Numbered from the stretch's first letter, positions 45,772 to 54,586 are shown. The stretch is 64,000 bases of DNA from JAGKXB01 sp964498835 (GCA_964498835.1 CAZCIX010000004.1:1-64000); one strand, 5' to 3'. Notes: generated by a model not told the origin, from the sequence alone. Program-made: numbers and translations.

Positions 45772-47106
45772 ATGCATCGTCCATCCAAAAATTCTCCCAA
45801 AAAAATATCTTCAGATAGCCAGCGCCTGATTGCTTTTGCACAAGCCATCGTACAAGCCTCCAGCAGGATGGAAGAACGCACCTGGGAACAAGGTTTGGAT
45901 AAATTGCTGCAAAAATTACTCAAAAATTCTCATCAAGATGCAATAGATGCTGCGCTGGGCTATCTTTTTCAGGAAGAGTTAACTGCTTACGAGGTTTTAA
46001 TCACATCACTAGAAGCAACCAGTACATCTTGCAGCATCACGCGAGAAGAAAATGGGGAAAAGGTGGAATACAAAGCGCTACTCATCGCCGTTCCCATTTT
46101 AGCCTGGACACGCTTCTCGATTGCGTCCGGGCCTCTTTCGGCAGATACGATGGCGGTACTCAGTAGCGATTTATCTGAGCACCTATTGGCGCCTCACACC
46201 CAACTTGCTATCGCACCCACTTTGTTTGCCATTGATCAATTGCCACGCACTCCAGCCGAGGTGTTCACTTTTACGCAACGTTTGGCGCAAACAGCATTGA
46301 ACAATGTACCATTCAAAACGCCTGCACAAACAACGGAAACGGCACCTTTTCTAGCTGACATTCGCTATGTAATTGCCATTGTTGCTGCACCTGCCCAAGC
46401 CCCCTTGTTTCGCTGGCAAACCAATACCAATTTGCTGCATTTGAACAAAGATCGTGCTGCCGCTCTGCAACAATGGCGGACACAAGTGACGCCACATATC
46501 ACAGGTATTTTGCCCGGTTGTGGTCTTGAATTGCTACTACCCGACGCCTACTTCGCTGCTTGTCGCGAGGCTGACAAGCAAATTCGCCCGCTTTCTATCC
46601 ATGCTGCTGTTAATTACTTAACCCAAGCCTTGCAAGTCGATCCATCCAAACTCCATGCAATCATCGGCAGTTTTGGCGAAGAAAATTCAGAAGGTCAAAT
46701 CGACGAATATCGCATCAGTTTCACCGTTCACGATAACCCTGATGTCGTGTATGGAATAGTCTGGCCACTCTATGAATTAGAAAATGGTGACAATGACGAC
46801 AATGACATGCGCATCATCAATGACTTAAACGACATAAATGAGAATAACAACGTCACACAAGACTTGATGCAAACAACGAGCTTGACACAAACTAACAATG
46901 CCACCAGCACCCATAAAACACCGTTACAGGAAATCCTGATCCTATTACGCAAAGCAGGAATCATCCACATCGTGCATCACAATGAACGCTTTTTCACCGA
47001 ATATTGCGATGACTGTGGTGTACCTTTGTTCCTGGATAAAGAAGCAGAGCTGGTTCATGCCGAAATGCCAGAAGAGTCCTATCCTGGCAATGAGCATTTT
47101 CATTGA
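45772..47106 (+). CDS. DUF2863 family protein
   Basis: 444 residues from the ATG at 45772 (MHRPSKNSPKK). An earlier reading-frame start overlaps the palindromic repeat and is not preferred. The N-terminal pattern SQRLIAFAQAIVQASSRMEERTWEQGLDKLLQKLL and the mid-part ARFSIASGPL-like segment match DUF2863, a cytoplasmic family of unknown role largely restricted to Betaproteobacteria. Near residues 345-390 there is an Asp/Asn/Thr-rich insert. A C-terminal CDDCG pair of Cys (near 420) may bind zinc. No function is known to me. Confidence 0.85.
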   Translation: MHRPSKNSPKKISSDSQRLIAFAQAIVQASSRMEERTWEQGLDKLLQKLLKNSHQDAIDAALGYLFQEELTAYEVLITSLEATSTSCSITREENGEKVEYKALLIAVPILAWTRFSIASGPLSADTMAVLSSDLSEHLLAPHTQLAIAPTLFAIDQLPRTPAEVFTFTQRLAQTALNNVPFKTPAQTTETAPFLADIRYVIAIVAAPAQAPLFRWQTNTNLLHLNKDRAAALQQWRTQVTPHITGILPGCGLELLLPDAYFAACREADKQIRPLSIHAAVNYLTQALQVDPSKLHAIIGSFGEENSEGQIDEYRISFTVHDNPDVVYGIVWPLYELENGDNDDNDMRIINDLNDINENNNVTQDLMQTTSLTQTNNATSTHKTPLQEILILLRKAGIIHIVHHNERFFTEYCDDCGVPLFLDKEAELVHAEMPEESYPGNEHFH

Positions 47107-47110
47107 CGAC

Positions 47111-48679
47111 TCAGGATTTGGTTTTAGTGGACGAAACGACCAAATCAAACAAAGCAAATAATTCTTTTTCCAAAGCGCGGGTAAATCCCTTCACATCACA
47201 CAAAGAGGATGCCCGCATAAGAGACCTCAAATCACGACGCAAGGTTTGCAGATATGCCACATCGTTCGCCAGCTTGACTGCAATTCGTACATAATCATCC
47301 TCATCACGCGCCGCCAGCTCAGGCAAACCAATCGCAGATAAAAACGCCAATGTCTGCCGACTCACCACCCGGCTTTGTGGCCACGTCACCACTGGGACAC
47401 CCATCCACAATGCCTCGCAACTAGTCAACCCACCGGTAAATGGAAAAGAATCCAGCGCAATATCAACATCGGCGTATTCCTTCAATACCTGACCGTGGAA
47501 TGACGCGCCGCGCAAGATGATGCGCTCCGCCTCAATCCCCGCCGCGACAAAAAAGTCGCGCACAGATTGCGAAAAAGCCGGGTCCTGCAAAGTACGCCAT
47601 TTCAATATCAACCGAGAATTCGGCACCGCCGCCAATATCCGTGCCCAAGTTGCATACACGCCAACATGCAACTTGGCAGTGTTATTAAAGCAGCCAAAAG
47701 TAATACAACCCTGCTGCAAACAAGGCAAAGGTGCCACTTCAGCTGGCGCAAAAGGCGCAGGCGTATAGCAAAAACGCCCGCCCCGCAATCGGATAATCGG
47801 CTCAACAAACTGCGCCTCAGTCCCCGCTGGCGCATGCCACTCATCCAACAACACCGCGTCGATGACCGACAAACCAGTGCTGGCAAAATACCCCAACCAA
47901 CTCACTTGCACTGGTGCTGGCCGATGAGCAAACACACTTAAACGCGAACCGGCGGTATGGCCAGACAAATCAACCAGCACATCAATCTGATCTTGCTGTA
48001 TCAACGCCGCCAGCGCCGCATCATCCAATGCAGCCACATCGCGCCATACACAGCTAGCACGAATGGCATCGCTAATCCAATCACGCACCCGACCGGCGCT
48101 ATAAGCAAAAACCTGCACCCGCTCAACATCATGCGCAGCGAGTACATCTTTAATAAACCACCCAACCGTATGCTGACAAAAATCTGCCGACACATAGCCT
48201 ATCCGCAACAAGCGCCCCGACAATGGCAGCAAAGCAGGCCGGGCACGCATCCCACCCGCTTTCTCTATCGCCCACTTCCCCCAAGCCTGCGCCCGCTGCA
48301 AACGTTCAGCATCCGACGCTGCGGGGTCATATTCCAAACTCAACAACGCATTGCGCCGTATCACAGGATGATCCGGCAAGCGCGCCAGCAATGCTTCATC
48401 AATCCGCCGCGCAGCCTCATGCCGCCCCGCATCACGCGCCACATTCGCCAAATTAAGCAATGGCCGCACATCATTCGGCAGCAATTCACGAACACGTGCA
48501 AAACACGGATGCGCAATCGATAAAAAACCAAACGCAAGCAACAAAGAACCAATACTCAACAGCGCTTCAGGATCTTCGTTGTGGGTACTCATCATTTGCT
48601 GACAATGCAGCAAGAAGTCATCAAAACGGCCTTGGCCGGCTAGTTGGCGTGCTTGGGTTAGGGATGAGGATGCGTGCAT
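47111..48679 (-). CDS. GT41 (SPINDLY/O-GlcNAc transferase-like) glycosyltransferase with TPRs
   Basis: 522 residues from the ATG at 48679. The N-terminal ~120 residues are TPR-like helices (LLSIGSLLLAFGFLSIAHPCF, LLNLANVARDAGRHEAARRI). The catalytic part starts with LRIGYVSADFCQHTVGWFI and VQVFAYSAGR, followed by VDLSGHTAGSRLSVFAHRPA, VSWLGYFASTGLSVIDAVL and FGCFNNTAKLHVGVYATWARIL. It ends with DSFPFTGGLTSCEALWMGVPVV. These are hallmarks of bacterial OGT-like GT41 enzymes, which add sugars to protein Ser/Thr or, in HMW1C relatives, to Asn. The acceptor is unknown and no adhesin lies nearby. It is convergent with the DUF2863 gene, four bases apart. Confidence 0.85.
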   Translation of the reverse strand: MHASSSLTQARQLAGQGRFDDFLLHCQQMMSTHNEDPEALLSIGSLLLAFGFLSIAHPCFARVRELLPNDVRPLLNLANVARDAGRHEAARRIDEALLARLPDHPVIRRNALLSLEYDPAASDAERLQRAQAWGKWAIEKAGGMRARPALLPLSGRLLRIGYVSADFCQHTVGWFIKDVLAAHDVERVQVFAYSAGRVRDWISDAIRASCVWRDVAALDDAALAALIQQDQIDVLVDLSGHTAGSRLSVFAHRPAPVQVSWLGYFASTGLSVIDAVLLDEWHAPAGTEAQFVEPIIRLRGGRFCYTPAPFAPAEVAPLPCLQQGCITFGCFNNTAKLHVGVYATWARILAAVPNSRLILKWRTLQDPAFSQSVRDFFVAAGIEAERIILRGASFHGQVLKEYADVDIALDSFPFTGGLTSCEALWMGVPVVTWPQSRVVSRQTLAFLSAIGLPELAARDEDDYVRIAVKLANDVAYLQTLRRDLRSLMRASSLCDVKGFTRALEKELFALFDLVVSSTKTKS

Positions 48680-48702
48680 TAGTGTGTGAATCAACGTAAG
48701 TT

Positions 48703-48999
48703 CTACGCATGCGCAAACGAATGCACTTTGATAAGGCGCTCACCAACGCTTACCTCTGCGGTTTTTAAATCGTAAGAAGCTTGCAAACTAAGCCAGTATT
48801 GCGGTGATTGATCAAAAGCACGGCCAAATAACAAAGCCAGCTCCGCAGTCACAGGACGCGTCCCTTTAATCACATGCGAAATCCGCATTGCCGATATACC
48901 AATCGCTCGAGCGAATTCAGCTTGAGAAATGCACATTTCTTCCAAGATTTCTCCCAAAAACTCGCCAGGATGAATTGCAGATAAGCCATTTTTTGGCAT
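48703..48999 (-). CDS. HigA-family XRE antitoxin-like regulator
   Basis: A 98-residue DNA-binding protein starting MPKNGLSAIHPGEFLGEILE. The helix-turn-helix is ISQAEFARAIGISAMRISHV, followed by KGTRPVTAELALLFGRAF and SPQYWLSLQASYDLKTAE, the HigA/VapI family pattern. The start at 48999 is chosen because AAGGAG lies six bases upstream. A further ATG at 49014 overlaps the HEPN gene stop as ATGA. HigA usually follows a HigB RelE-like toxin; no higB is present. Here it is third in a MNT-HEPN operon, which is unusual. Confidence 0.85.
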   Translation of the reverse strand: MPKNGLSAIHPGEFLGEILEEMCISQAEFARAIGISAMRISHVIKGTRPVTAELALLFGRAFDQSPQYWLSLQASYDLKTAEVSVGERLIKVHSFAHA

Positions 49000-49005
49000 A
49001 TTTTT

Positions 49006-49011
49006 CTCCTT
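49006..49011 (-). promoter_or_regulatory. Ribosome binding site of the HigA-like gene
   Basis: AAGGAG on the minus strand, six bases before the ATG at 48999 and overlapping the last base of the HEPN stop codon. It decides between two possible starts. Confidence 0.65.
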
Positions 49012-49376
49012 CATTTTTGATCTTCGGCATCCTGGCGCACCGCTGACAATTGTTCGAGCAATGCCGGTAGCCATTTTTGTATCGTCTCCCACACCACGTC
49101 GAGGTCGATGTCGAAATAGCCATGAGCCATGCGATTACGCATGTTACGCATGCTGCGCCACGGCACTTCGGCATGCGTCTGCGTAAACTCGGCATAGCCG
49201 TCCATTATTTTCGTAGCTGCTTCGCCGATGATGATGAGACTCATGATGACTGCCTGTTGAGTACGCTTATCAACCAAAAAATCATCCTTGGCCAACCCTT
49301 CCACGAAAATACGCGCATCAGTCGCAGCCTGCTGTATGTGGTCAAGATAATCGGGCAATCGGTGATTCTCGCTCAT
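49011..49376 (-). CDS. hepT: HepT-like HEPN toxin (DUF86)
   Basis: 121 residues, all-helical. The HEPN RNase motif RX4HXY is seen exactly as R80-NRMA-H85-G-Y87, preceded by VPWRSMRN. HepT toxins cleave RNA or tRNA ends and are neutralised when the partner MntA adds AMP groups to the Tyr of this motif. The gene overlaps mntA upstream by four bases and the first possible HigA start downstream, so the three genes form one operon. Confidence 0.88.
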   Translation of the reverse strand: MSENHRLPDYLDHIQQAATDARIFVEGLAKDDFLVDKRTQQAVIMSLIIIGEAATKIMDGYAEFTQTHAEVPWRSMRNMRNRMAHGYFDIDLDVVWETIQKWLPALLEQLSAVRQDAEDQK

Positions 49377-49663
49377 ACCGGTTGCGCCTCCGCGAGCACC
49401 TTGGCCCGAAACTTCAAAGGCAAGTCACCGGGGGTCAGTAAATCAACATTGATGCCGAGTAGCGATTTCAGCTCTTCTTCCAAATCGCCCAAATCCAGCA
49501 ACGTGGCACCAGGTAACGCATCGACCAACAAATCAAGGTCGCTACCATCCTGGTCAGTGCCATGCAGTACCGATCCAAAAACGCGAGGATTCGCCGTGCG
49601 AAAACGGCCTACCGCTTCACGCACTGCAATTCGCTTCATATCAAGCACAACGGAAGGTCGCAT
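49373..49663 (-). CDS. mntA: MntA-like minimal nucleotidyltransferase antitoxin
   Basis: 96 residues. The nucleotidyltransferase motif GSX10DXD appears as G30-S31 and D42-L-D44 (GSVLHGTDQDGSDLDLLVD), and a third acidic residue is in INVDLLTP. MntA proteins AMPylate the HEPN toxin encoded next to them. It is the first gene of the leftward module. The start at 49663 is used because MRPSVVLDMKR leads straight into the fold; an ATG at residue 9 is also possible. Confidence 0.88.
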   Translation of the reverse strand: MRPSVVLDMKRIAVREAVGRFRTANPRVFGSVLHGTDQDGSDLDLLVDALPGATLLDLGDLEEELKSLLGINVDLLTPGDLPLKFRAKVLAEAQPV

Positions 49664-49773
49664 GGTTATCCTTTCTTATCGAAATTTGTTGAAGTGGTAA
49701 ACGATAGGTAAGCCATATTTTAAACGAGGCATTATCAAAGCCTCACACCCAGATTGTTCATACTCAATTGTAC

Positions 49774-51054
49774 TTACTCCTCCCCCAAATCCACCGACTC
49801 CCCACCCAACAACAACTGCGCCATATCAGAAGGCAACGCTTCCACTGATTTCAGTTTGCGCACCATTTGACGGCTGCGCACCTCGGCACTGTCGATGTTT
49901 TTGGCGGCGCGTTCTAGGGTCATTTTGGTGGCGGCTAGGACTTCGCCGAATTTGCCGAATTCGGTTTTGACTGCACCCAGCACTTGCCATACTTCAGAAG
50001 AGCGTTGCTCCAATGCCAACGTGCGGAAGCCCATTTGTAGGCTGTTTAATAAAGCAGACAGAGTTGACGGTCCGGCGATACTGATGCGTTGGGTGCGTTG
50101 CAATTCATCGGCTAAACCAGGGCGACGCATGACTTCGGCGTATAAGCCTTCGGTAGGTAAAAACAAAATGGCAAAGTCGGTGGTCAATGGTGGGGAGAGA
50201 TATTTGCTGGCAATTTTCTTGGCTTCCAAACGCACGGCACGTTCCAATTCACGACCTGCTGCAGCGACGGCTTCAGCATCGGCGTGATCGGCAGCTTCGA
50301 GCAGGCGTTCGTATTGCTCACGTGGGAACTTGGCATCAATCGGCATCCAGACTGGTGCGTCATTATTTTTGTTGCTATTGCCGGGCAATTTGATGGCGAA
50401 TTCCACCCGTTCGCCTGAACCAGGGATGGTTTCTACGTTTTTACTGTATTGCTCAGGCGTCAAGACTTGTTCCAATAGCATTTCCAACTGTACTTCGCCC
50501 CAAGTACCGCGCGTTTTGACGTTGCTTAATACGCGTTTTAAATCGCCGACGCCGATGGCTAATTGCTGCATTTCACCCAAGCCTTGATGTACTTTTTCCA
50601 GTCGATCTGACACCAGTTTGAACGAGGCGCTCAAGCGTTGTTCCAGCGTGGCATGTAGTTTTTCATCCACCGTTTTACGCATTTCTTCCAACCTGATGCC
50701 ATTATCGGTTTGCAAATCCCTGATTTTGGTTTCCAGCGTGGTGCGTATTTCACTCATGCGCTGGGCGTTGGATTCCGTCAGCGCATGCAAAGTTTGGTTC
50801 AAGGTATCGCCAAAGCGCTTCAAACTCAGAGATTGCTCCTCCCGCCCGCTGTGCGATTGCTGCGTGATGGTAAGGCGGATATTGTCCAATTGCTGCTGCA
50901 TGTTTTGCTGTAATTGCAGCAATAAAGGCGCCATATCCGGCACATCCACTTCTTTCTGCGCTCGGCTACGCATCAAACTCGTGATTTGCAAAACTAGAAC
51001 CACTACCAAAACAATGGCGATAGAAAGCATCATAAAAAATTCAATTTGGCTCAT
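49774..51054 (-). CDS. rmuC: DNA recombination protein RmuC
   Basis: A 426-residue membrane-anchored nuclease-like protein from the ATG at 51054 (MSQIEFFMMLSIAIVLVVV). One N-terminal helix is followed by a long coiled coil (residues ~30-160). The conserved C-terminal domain carries WMPIDAKFPREQYERLL, FLPTEGLYAEVMRRP and GPSTLSALLNSLQMGFRTL. RmuC limits inversions at short inverted repeats. A 17-codon upstream extension would run into the palindromic repeat and is rejected. Confidence 0.94.
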   Translation of the reverse strand: MSQIEFFMMLSIAIVLVVVLVLQITSLMRSRAQKEVDVPDMAPLLLQLQQNMQQQLDNIRLTITQQSHSGREEQSLSLKRFGDTLNQTLHALTESNAQRMSEIRTTLETKIRDLQTDNGIRLEEMRKTVDEKLHATLEQRLSASFKLVSDRLEKVHQGLGEMQQLAIGVGDLKRVLSNVKTRGTWGEVQLEMLLEQVLTPEQYSKNVETIPGSGERVEFAIKLPGNSNKNNDAPVWMPIDAKFPREQYERLLEAADHADAEAVAAAGRELERAVRLEAKKIASKYLSPPLTTDFAILFLPTEGLYAEVMRRPGLADELQRTQRISIAGPSTLSALLNSLQMGFRTLALEQRSSEVWQVLGAVKTEFGKFGEVLAATKMTLERAAKNIDSAEVRSRQMVRKLKSVEALPSDMAQLLLGGESVDLGEE

Positions 51055-51106
51055 GATTAATCCAGATTTCCGATTAGCATCCATCGTTTCCGCAGGGGTA
51101 AGCAAG

Positions 51107-51176
51107 AATCCAGTGTCTTTCGTTGTTTACGACTAAAAGACACTGGGTCCCCGACTAAAGCACTCGGGGACGACGG
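51107..51176. repeat. Palindromic intergenic repeat, copy 4, with head-to-head half
   Basis: AATCCAGTGTCTTT (51107-51120) faces AAAAGACACTGGGTCC (51136-51151) as an inverted repeat around CGTTGTTTACGACT. The second half continues into CCCCGACT..CGGGGACGACGG. This looks like two copies meeting head to head, which could be a complete element of which the other sites are halves. It lies upstream of rmuC, between it and greB. Confidence 0.7.
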
Positions 51177-51246
51177 TTTTGAGAGGGGAGTATAAATTAA
51201 TTAACTTCAATCAAAAGTTGGGGATAGAACAAATAGGACAGATAAG

Positions 51247-51810
51247 TCATGCAGGATAACGAACATCAAGAATATCCAATTCCTCTATCCCAGCAGGAGT
51301 TTTTAAGGTGACCGTATCGCCTACCCGTGCTTTGATTAACGCTCTTGCCACTGGTGAAATCCAGCTGATCAACCCATGCAAAGGATCCAGTTCATCAATC
51401 CCTACGATGGTGACAGTGCGCTCTTCCCCTGAACCATCGGCATACGTCACTTGCGCGCCAAAGAAAATCTGATCGCTACCGACATGCACACCAGGATCCA
51501 CCACTTCCGCCAAATCCATGCGTTTGGTCAAAAAACGGATGCGCTTGTCGATTTCACGCAAACGCCGTTTGCCGTAAATGTAATCGCCATTTTCCGACCG
51601 ATCACCATTCGAAGCCGCCCACGACACAATGCGCACCACTTCCGGCCTGGCTTCATCAATCAATTGCAGCAATTCATCCTTGATGCGCTGATAGCCTTGT
51701 GGCCGGATATAGTTTTTCATCCCGGCCGGGATTTGTAGAGCGGCTGGTTCATCGTCATCGTCATCGTGATCGTTGCCAGCGTTGGTTGGGTGCATAGAGG
51801 TCGTATTCAT
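51247..51810 (-). CDS. greB: Transcript cleavage factor GreB
   Basis: A 187-residue elongation factor rescuing backtracked RNA polymerase. The N-terminal coiled coil contains NYIRPQGYQRIKDELLQL and the acidic tip NGDRSENGDYIYGKRRLREI. The C-terminal FKBP-like domain has WISPVARALIKARVGDTV. The first ~25 residues are an acidic, low-complexity extension (DHDDDDDEPAA). GreB rather than GreA is indicated by YGKRRLREIDKRIRFL. Confidence 0.93.
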   Translation of the reverse strand: MNTTSMHPTNAGNDHDDDDDEPAALQIPAGMKNYIRPQGYQRIKDELLQLIDEARPEVVRIVSWAASNGDRSENGDYIYGKRRLREIDKRIRFLTKRMDLAEVVDPGVHVGSDQIFFGAQVTYADGSGEERTVTIVGIDELDPLHGLISWISPVARALIKARVGDTVTLKTPAGIEELDILDVRYPA

Positions 51811-51913
51811 AGCCGATCATTTTAATATGGGTTCGTCGGAAATCATTTTGCATCCCTTGGAATAACATTTTCAACACATTACAATGGGAAAGAGTTTCAA
51901 CAAGGAGTCAAAC

Positions 51914-52144
51914 ATGGATCAATTAAATCGTATTACGCAACAACCTGATGTAATGGGCGGCAAAGCGTGTATTCGTGGAATGCGCGTCACAGTCGGGATG
52001 ATTTTGGGGCAAATCGGCACCGGGCAAAGCGTAGACGAAATTCTACTGGACTACCCCTATTTAGAGCGTGAAGACATCATGCAAGCACTGCGCTACGCCT
52101 CATGGAGAGCCGAAGAACGCGAGGTCGTATTGGCCACAGCATGA
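51914..52144 (+). CDS. DUF433 antitoxin-like protein
   Basis: A 76-residue protein with the DUF433 pattern: NRITQQPDVMGGKACIRGMR, then VGMILGQIGTGQSVDEILLDYP and REDIMQALRYASW. These are small helix-turn-helix proteins paired with PIN-like toxins. AAGGAG lies six bases before the ATG at 51914. The stop overlaps the next start (ATGA), which is typical of a toxin-antitoxin pair. Confidence 0.88.
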   Translation: MDQLNRITQQPDVMGGKACIRGMRVTVGMILGQIGTGQSVDEILLDYPYLEREDIMQALRYASWRAEEREVVLATA

Positions 52145-52515
52145 AGTTACTGCTTGATATGAACCTATCACCGCGCTGGGTAGGCACTCTGACAAACGCC
52201 GGTTTTGAGGCAGCACACTGGTCCATGCTTGGTGCAAAAAACGCACCTGATTCTGAAATCATGATTTATGCCAAGGAAAATAATTATGTGGTTCTTACGC
52301 ATGATTTAGATTTCAGTGCAATCCTCGCCGCTACGCATGGTGAAAAACCCAGCGTCGTACAAATCCGCTCAGATGACGTCAATCCAGACGTAATTGGTCA
52401 ACAAACTATTATCGCCTTGCGACAAATGGAATCCGAACTCGCAGAAGGTGCGTTGCTCACCATTGACCAAAGCCGTACACGCTTACGTGTGCTTCCGTTG
52501 AGACCAAAAGAATAG
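52141..52515 (+). CDS. DUF5615 PIN-like toxin
   Basis: A 124-residue protein beginning MKLLLDMNLSPRW, with the first acidic residue of a PIN-like nuclease site at D6. HDLDFSAIL gives the second acidic pair near residue 60. This DUF5615 (Mut7-C-like) family partners DUF433 proteins in VapBC-like modules and is presumed to be an RNase. It is coupled to the DUF433 gene by a four-base overlap. It lies 58 bases before parE. Confidence 0.87.
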   Translation: MKLLLDMNLSPRWVGTLTNAGFEAAHWSMLGAKNAPDSEIMIYAKENNYVVLTHDLDFSAILAATHGEKPSVVQIRSDDVNPDVIGQQTIIALRQMESELAEGALLTIDQSRTRLRVLPLRPKE

Positions 52516-52573
52516 TGATCTAACTTGTCATCCCCCCACCTCGCCTTACCCCAAACCACTGATTTACATTCGC

Positions 52574-54583
52574 ATGGCAACCAAAAAACCCTCCTCCCCT
52601 TCCTCCTCCGACTACAGCGAATCATCCATCAAGGTATTAAAAGGACTAGAACCCGTCAAGCAACGGCCTGGTATGTATACGCGTACCGAAAACCCGCTGC
52701 ATATCATTCAAGAGGTGATCGACAATGCCTCGGATGAGGCGTTGGGTGGGTATTGCAAGCACATTGTTGTGACGCAGAATACGGATGGCAGTATCAGCGT
52801 GGAGGATGATGGGCGCGGGATTCCGATTGGGTTGCATCCGGAAGAAAAAATCCCTACGGTTGAAATCGTCTTCACCCGTTTGCATGCTGGTGGTAAGTTC
52901 GACAAACAAGCTGGCGGTGCGTATGCCTTTTCTGGTGGTTTGCATGGCGTTGGCGTATCGGTGACGAATGCGCTGGCGACACGATTGGAAATCACGGTGT
53001 GGCGTGAGGGTGGCATCCATACTCTTGCGTTTGCTGATGGCGAGGTGATCGAAGCGCTGCAGTCGACTAAGGCGCCCAGAGACATCAGCAAAAAAACCGG
53101 TACCCGCGTCACAGTGTGGCCAGATCCCAAATATTTCGATTCTCCTGTCATTCCGCCTTTAGATTTACAGCGTTCACTGCATTCCAAAGCGGTTTTGTTG
53201 CCCGGTGTCAAAGTCACGCTGCAGAATCAAAAAACGGGAGATAGTCAAACCTGGCAATACGAACAAGGTTTGCGGGATTATTTGAATGAATCGCTGGCTA
53301 AAGCATCCGATCAAGGCGCGTTGATTCCACTGTTTGAAGGCGCGCAATACATGAGCGCGGGAAGCAGCAACGCAGAAGGATTTGCTGAAGGAGAAGGCGC
53401 GGCCTGGGTGGTGGCGTGGACGCAGGAAGGCGCGACGGTGCGTGAGTCGTATGTCAACTTGATTCCCACGTTTAACGGCGGCACGCATGAATCCGGTTTG
53501 CGCGAAGGCTTGTTTGGCGCCATCAAAAGCTTTATCGAAATGCATGCGTTATTACCCAAAGGGATTAAGTTGCTACCGGAAGACGTATTCGCACGCGCGT
53601 CTTTCGTCTTGTCCGCTAAAGTTTTGGACCCGCAATTTCAGGGTCAAATCAAAGAGCGCTTAAACTCACGCGATGCCGTCCGCTTGGTTTCTACCATCGT
53701 GAAACCCGCGTTGGATTTATGGTTAAATCAGCACATCAATGATGGCAAAAAACTGGCCGAACTCATCATCAAACAAGCACAATCCCGCTTGCGTTCGGCA
53801 CAAAAGGTCGAAAAAAAGAAATCCTCTGGCGTGGCTGTTTTACCAGGTAAATTAACCGATTGTGAATCCAGCGATATCAGTCGCAACGAATTGTTTTTGG
53901 TAGAAGGTGATTCCGCCGGCGGTTCAGCCAAAATGGGGAGAAACAAAGAATTCCAGGCCATTCTGCCCTTGCGCGGCAAAGTCTTGAATTCCTGGGAAAC
54001 CGAACGCGACCGCTTGTTTGCTAATAATGAAATTCACGATATTTCCGTCGCCATCGGTATCGATCCACACGGCGAACATGACACAGTGGATTTGAGCAAT
54101 TTACGCTACGGCAAAATCTGCATCCTGTCCGATGCGGACGTTGATGGTTCGCATATCCAGGTACTGCTACTGACTTTGTTTTTCAAACATTTTCCGCAAC
54201 TCATCAAACACGGCCATATCTGCATCGCCCGCCCACCTCTCTATCGGGTTGATGCACCGGCACGTGGCAAAAAACCTATTCAAAAAATGTACGCCCTAGA
54301 TGACGATGAGTTGGCGGTCATCGAAGACAAATTACGTAAAGAAGGAGTTAAAAACGGCGCTTGGTCAATTTCACGCTTCAAAGGTTTGGGTGAAATGAAC
54401 GCCGAACAATTATGGGAAACCACCATGAATCCCGACACCCGCCGTCTGTTACCGATCAATCTGGGCGATTACGATCAACAATTCTCAGAACAACGCTTCA
54501 ACATGCTGATGGGTAAAACCGAAGCTGCCGCCCGGCGTGCGTGGATGGAAGAAAATGGCAATGTGACTGAGGCGGATATTTAA
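52574..54583 (+). CDS. parE: DNA topoisomerase IV subunit B
   Basis: A 669-residue ATPase subunit that decatenates chromosomes with ParC. The start VLKGLEPVKQRPGMYTRTEN is the ParE form. The GHKL ATP site has QEVIDNASDEALGG, DDGRGIPIG and SGGLHGVGVSVTNALA. The TOPRIM domain has LVEGDSAGGSAKMGRN and DADVDGSHIQVLLL. The short C-terminus without the GyrB insert supports ParE. parC is 3.6 kb downstream; the two are commonly adjacent in Burkholderiales. Confidence 0.96.
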   Translation: MATKKPSSPSSSDYSESSIKVLKGLEPVKQRPGMYTRTENPLHIIQEVIDNASDEALGGYCKHIVVTQNTDGSISVEDDGRGIPIGLHPEEKIPTVEIVFTRLHAGGKFDKQAGGAYAFSGGLHGVGVSVTNALATRLEITVWREGGIHTLAFADGEVIEALQSTKAPRDISKKTGTRVTVWPDPKYFDSPVIPPLDLQRSLHSKAVLLPGVKVTLQNQKTGDSQTWQYEQGLRDYLNESLAKASDQGALIPLFEGAQYMSAGSSNAEGFAEGEGAAWVVAWTQEGATVRESYVNLIPTFNGGTHESGLREGLFGAIKSFIEMHALLPKGIKLLPEDVFARASFVLSAKVLDPQFQGQIKERLNSRDAVRLVSTIVKPALDLWLNQHINDGKKLAELIIKQAQSRLRSAQKVEKKKSSGVAVLPGKLTDCESSDISRNELFLVEGDSAGGSAKMGRNKEFQAILPLRGKVLNSWETERDRLFANNEIHDISVAIGIDPHGEHDTVDLSNLRYGKICILSDADVDGSHIQVLLLTLFFKHFPQLIKHGHICIARPPLYRVDAPARGKKPIQKMYALDDDELAVIEDKLRKEGVKNGAWSISRFKGLGEMNAEQLWETTMNPDTRRLLPINLGDYDQQFSEQRFNMLMGKTEAAARRAWMEENGNVTEADI

Positions 54584-54586
54584 CCC

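Noticed and set aside
48703..49092. Longer HigA-like protein starting within the HEPN gene
   Set aside because: The extra 31 residues are non-conserved and overlap HEPN; the start at 48999 has AAGGAG at the right distance.
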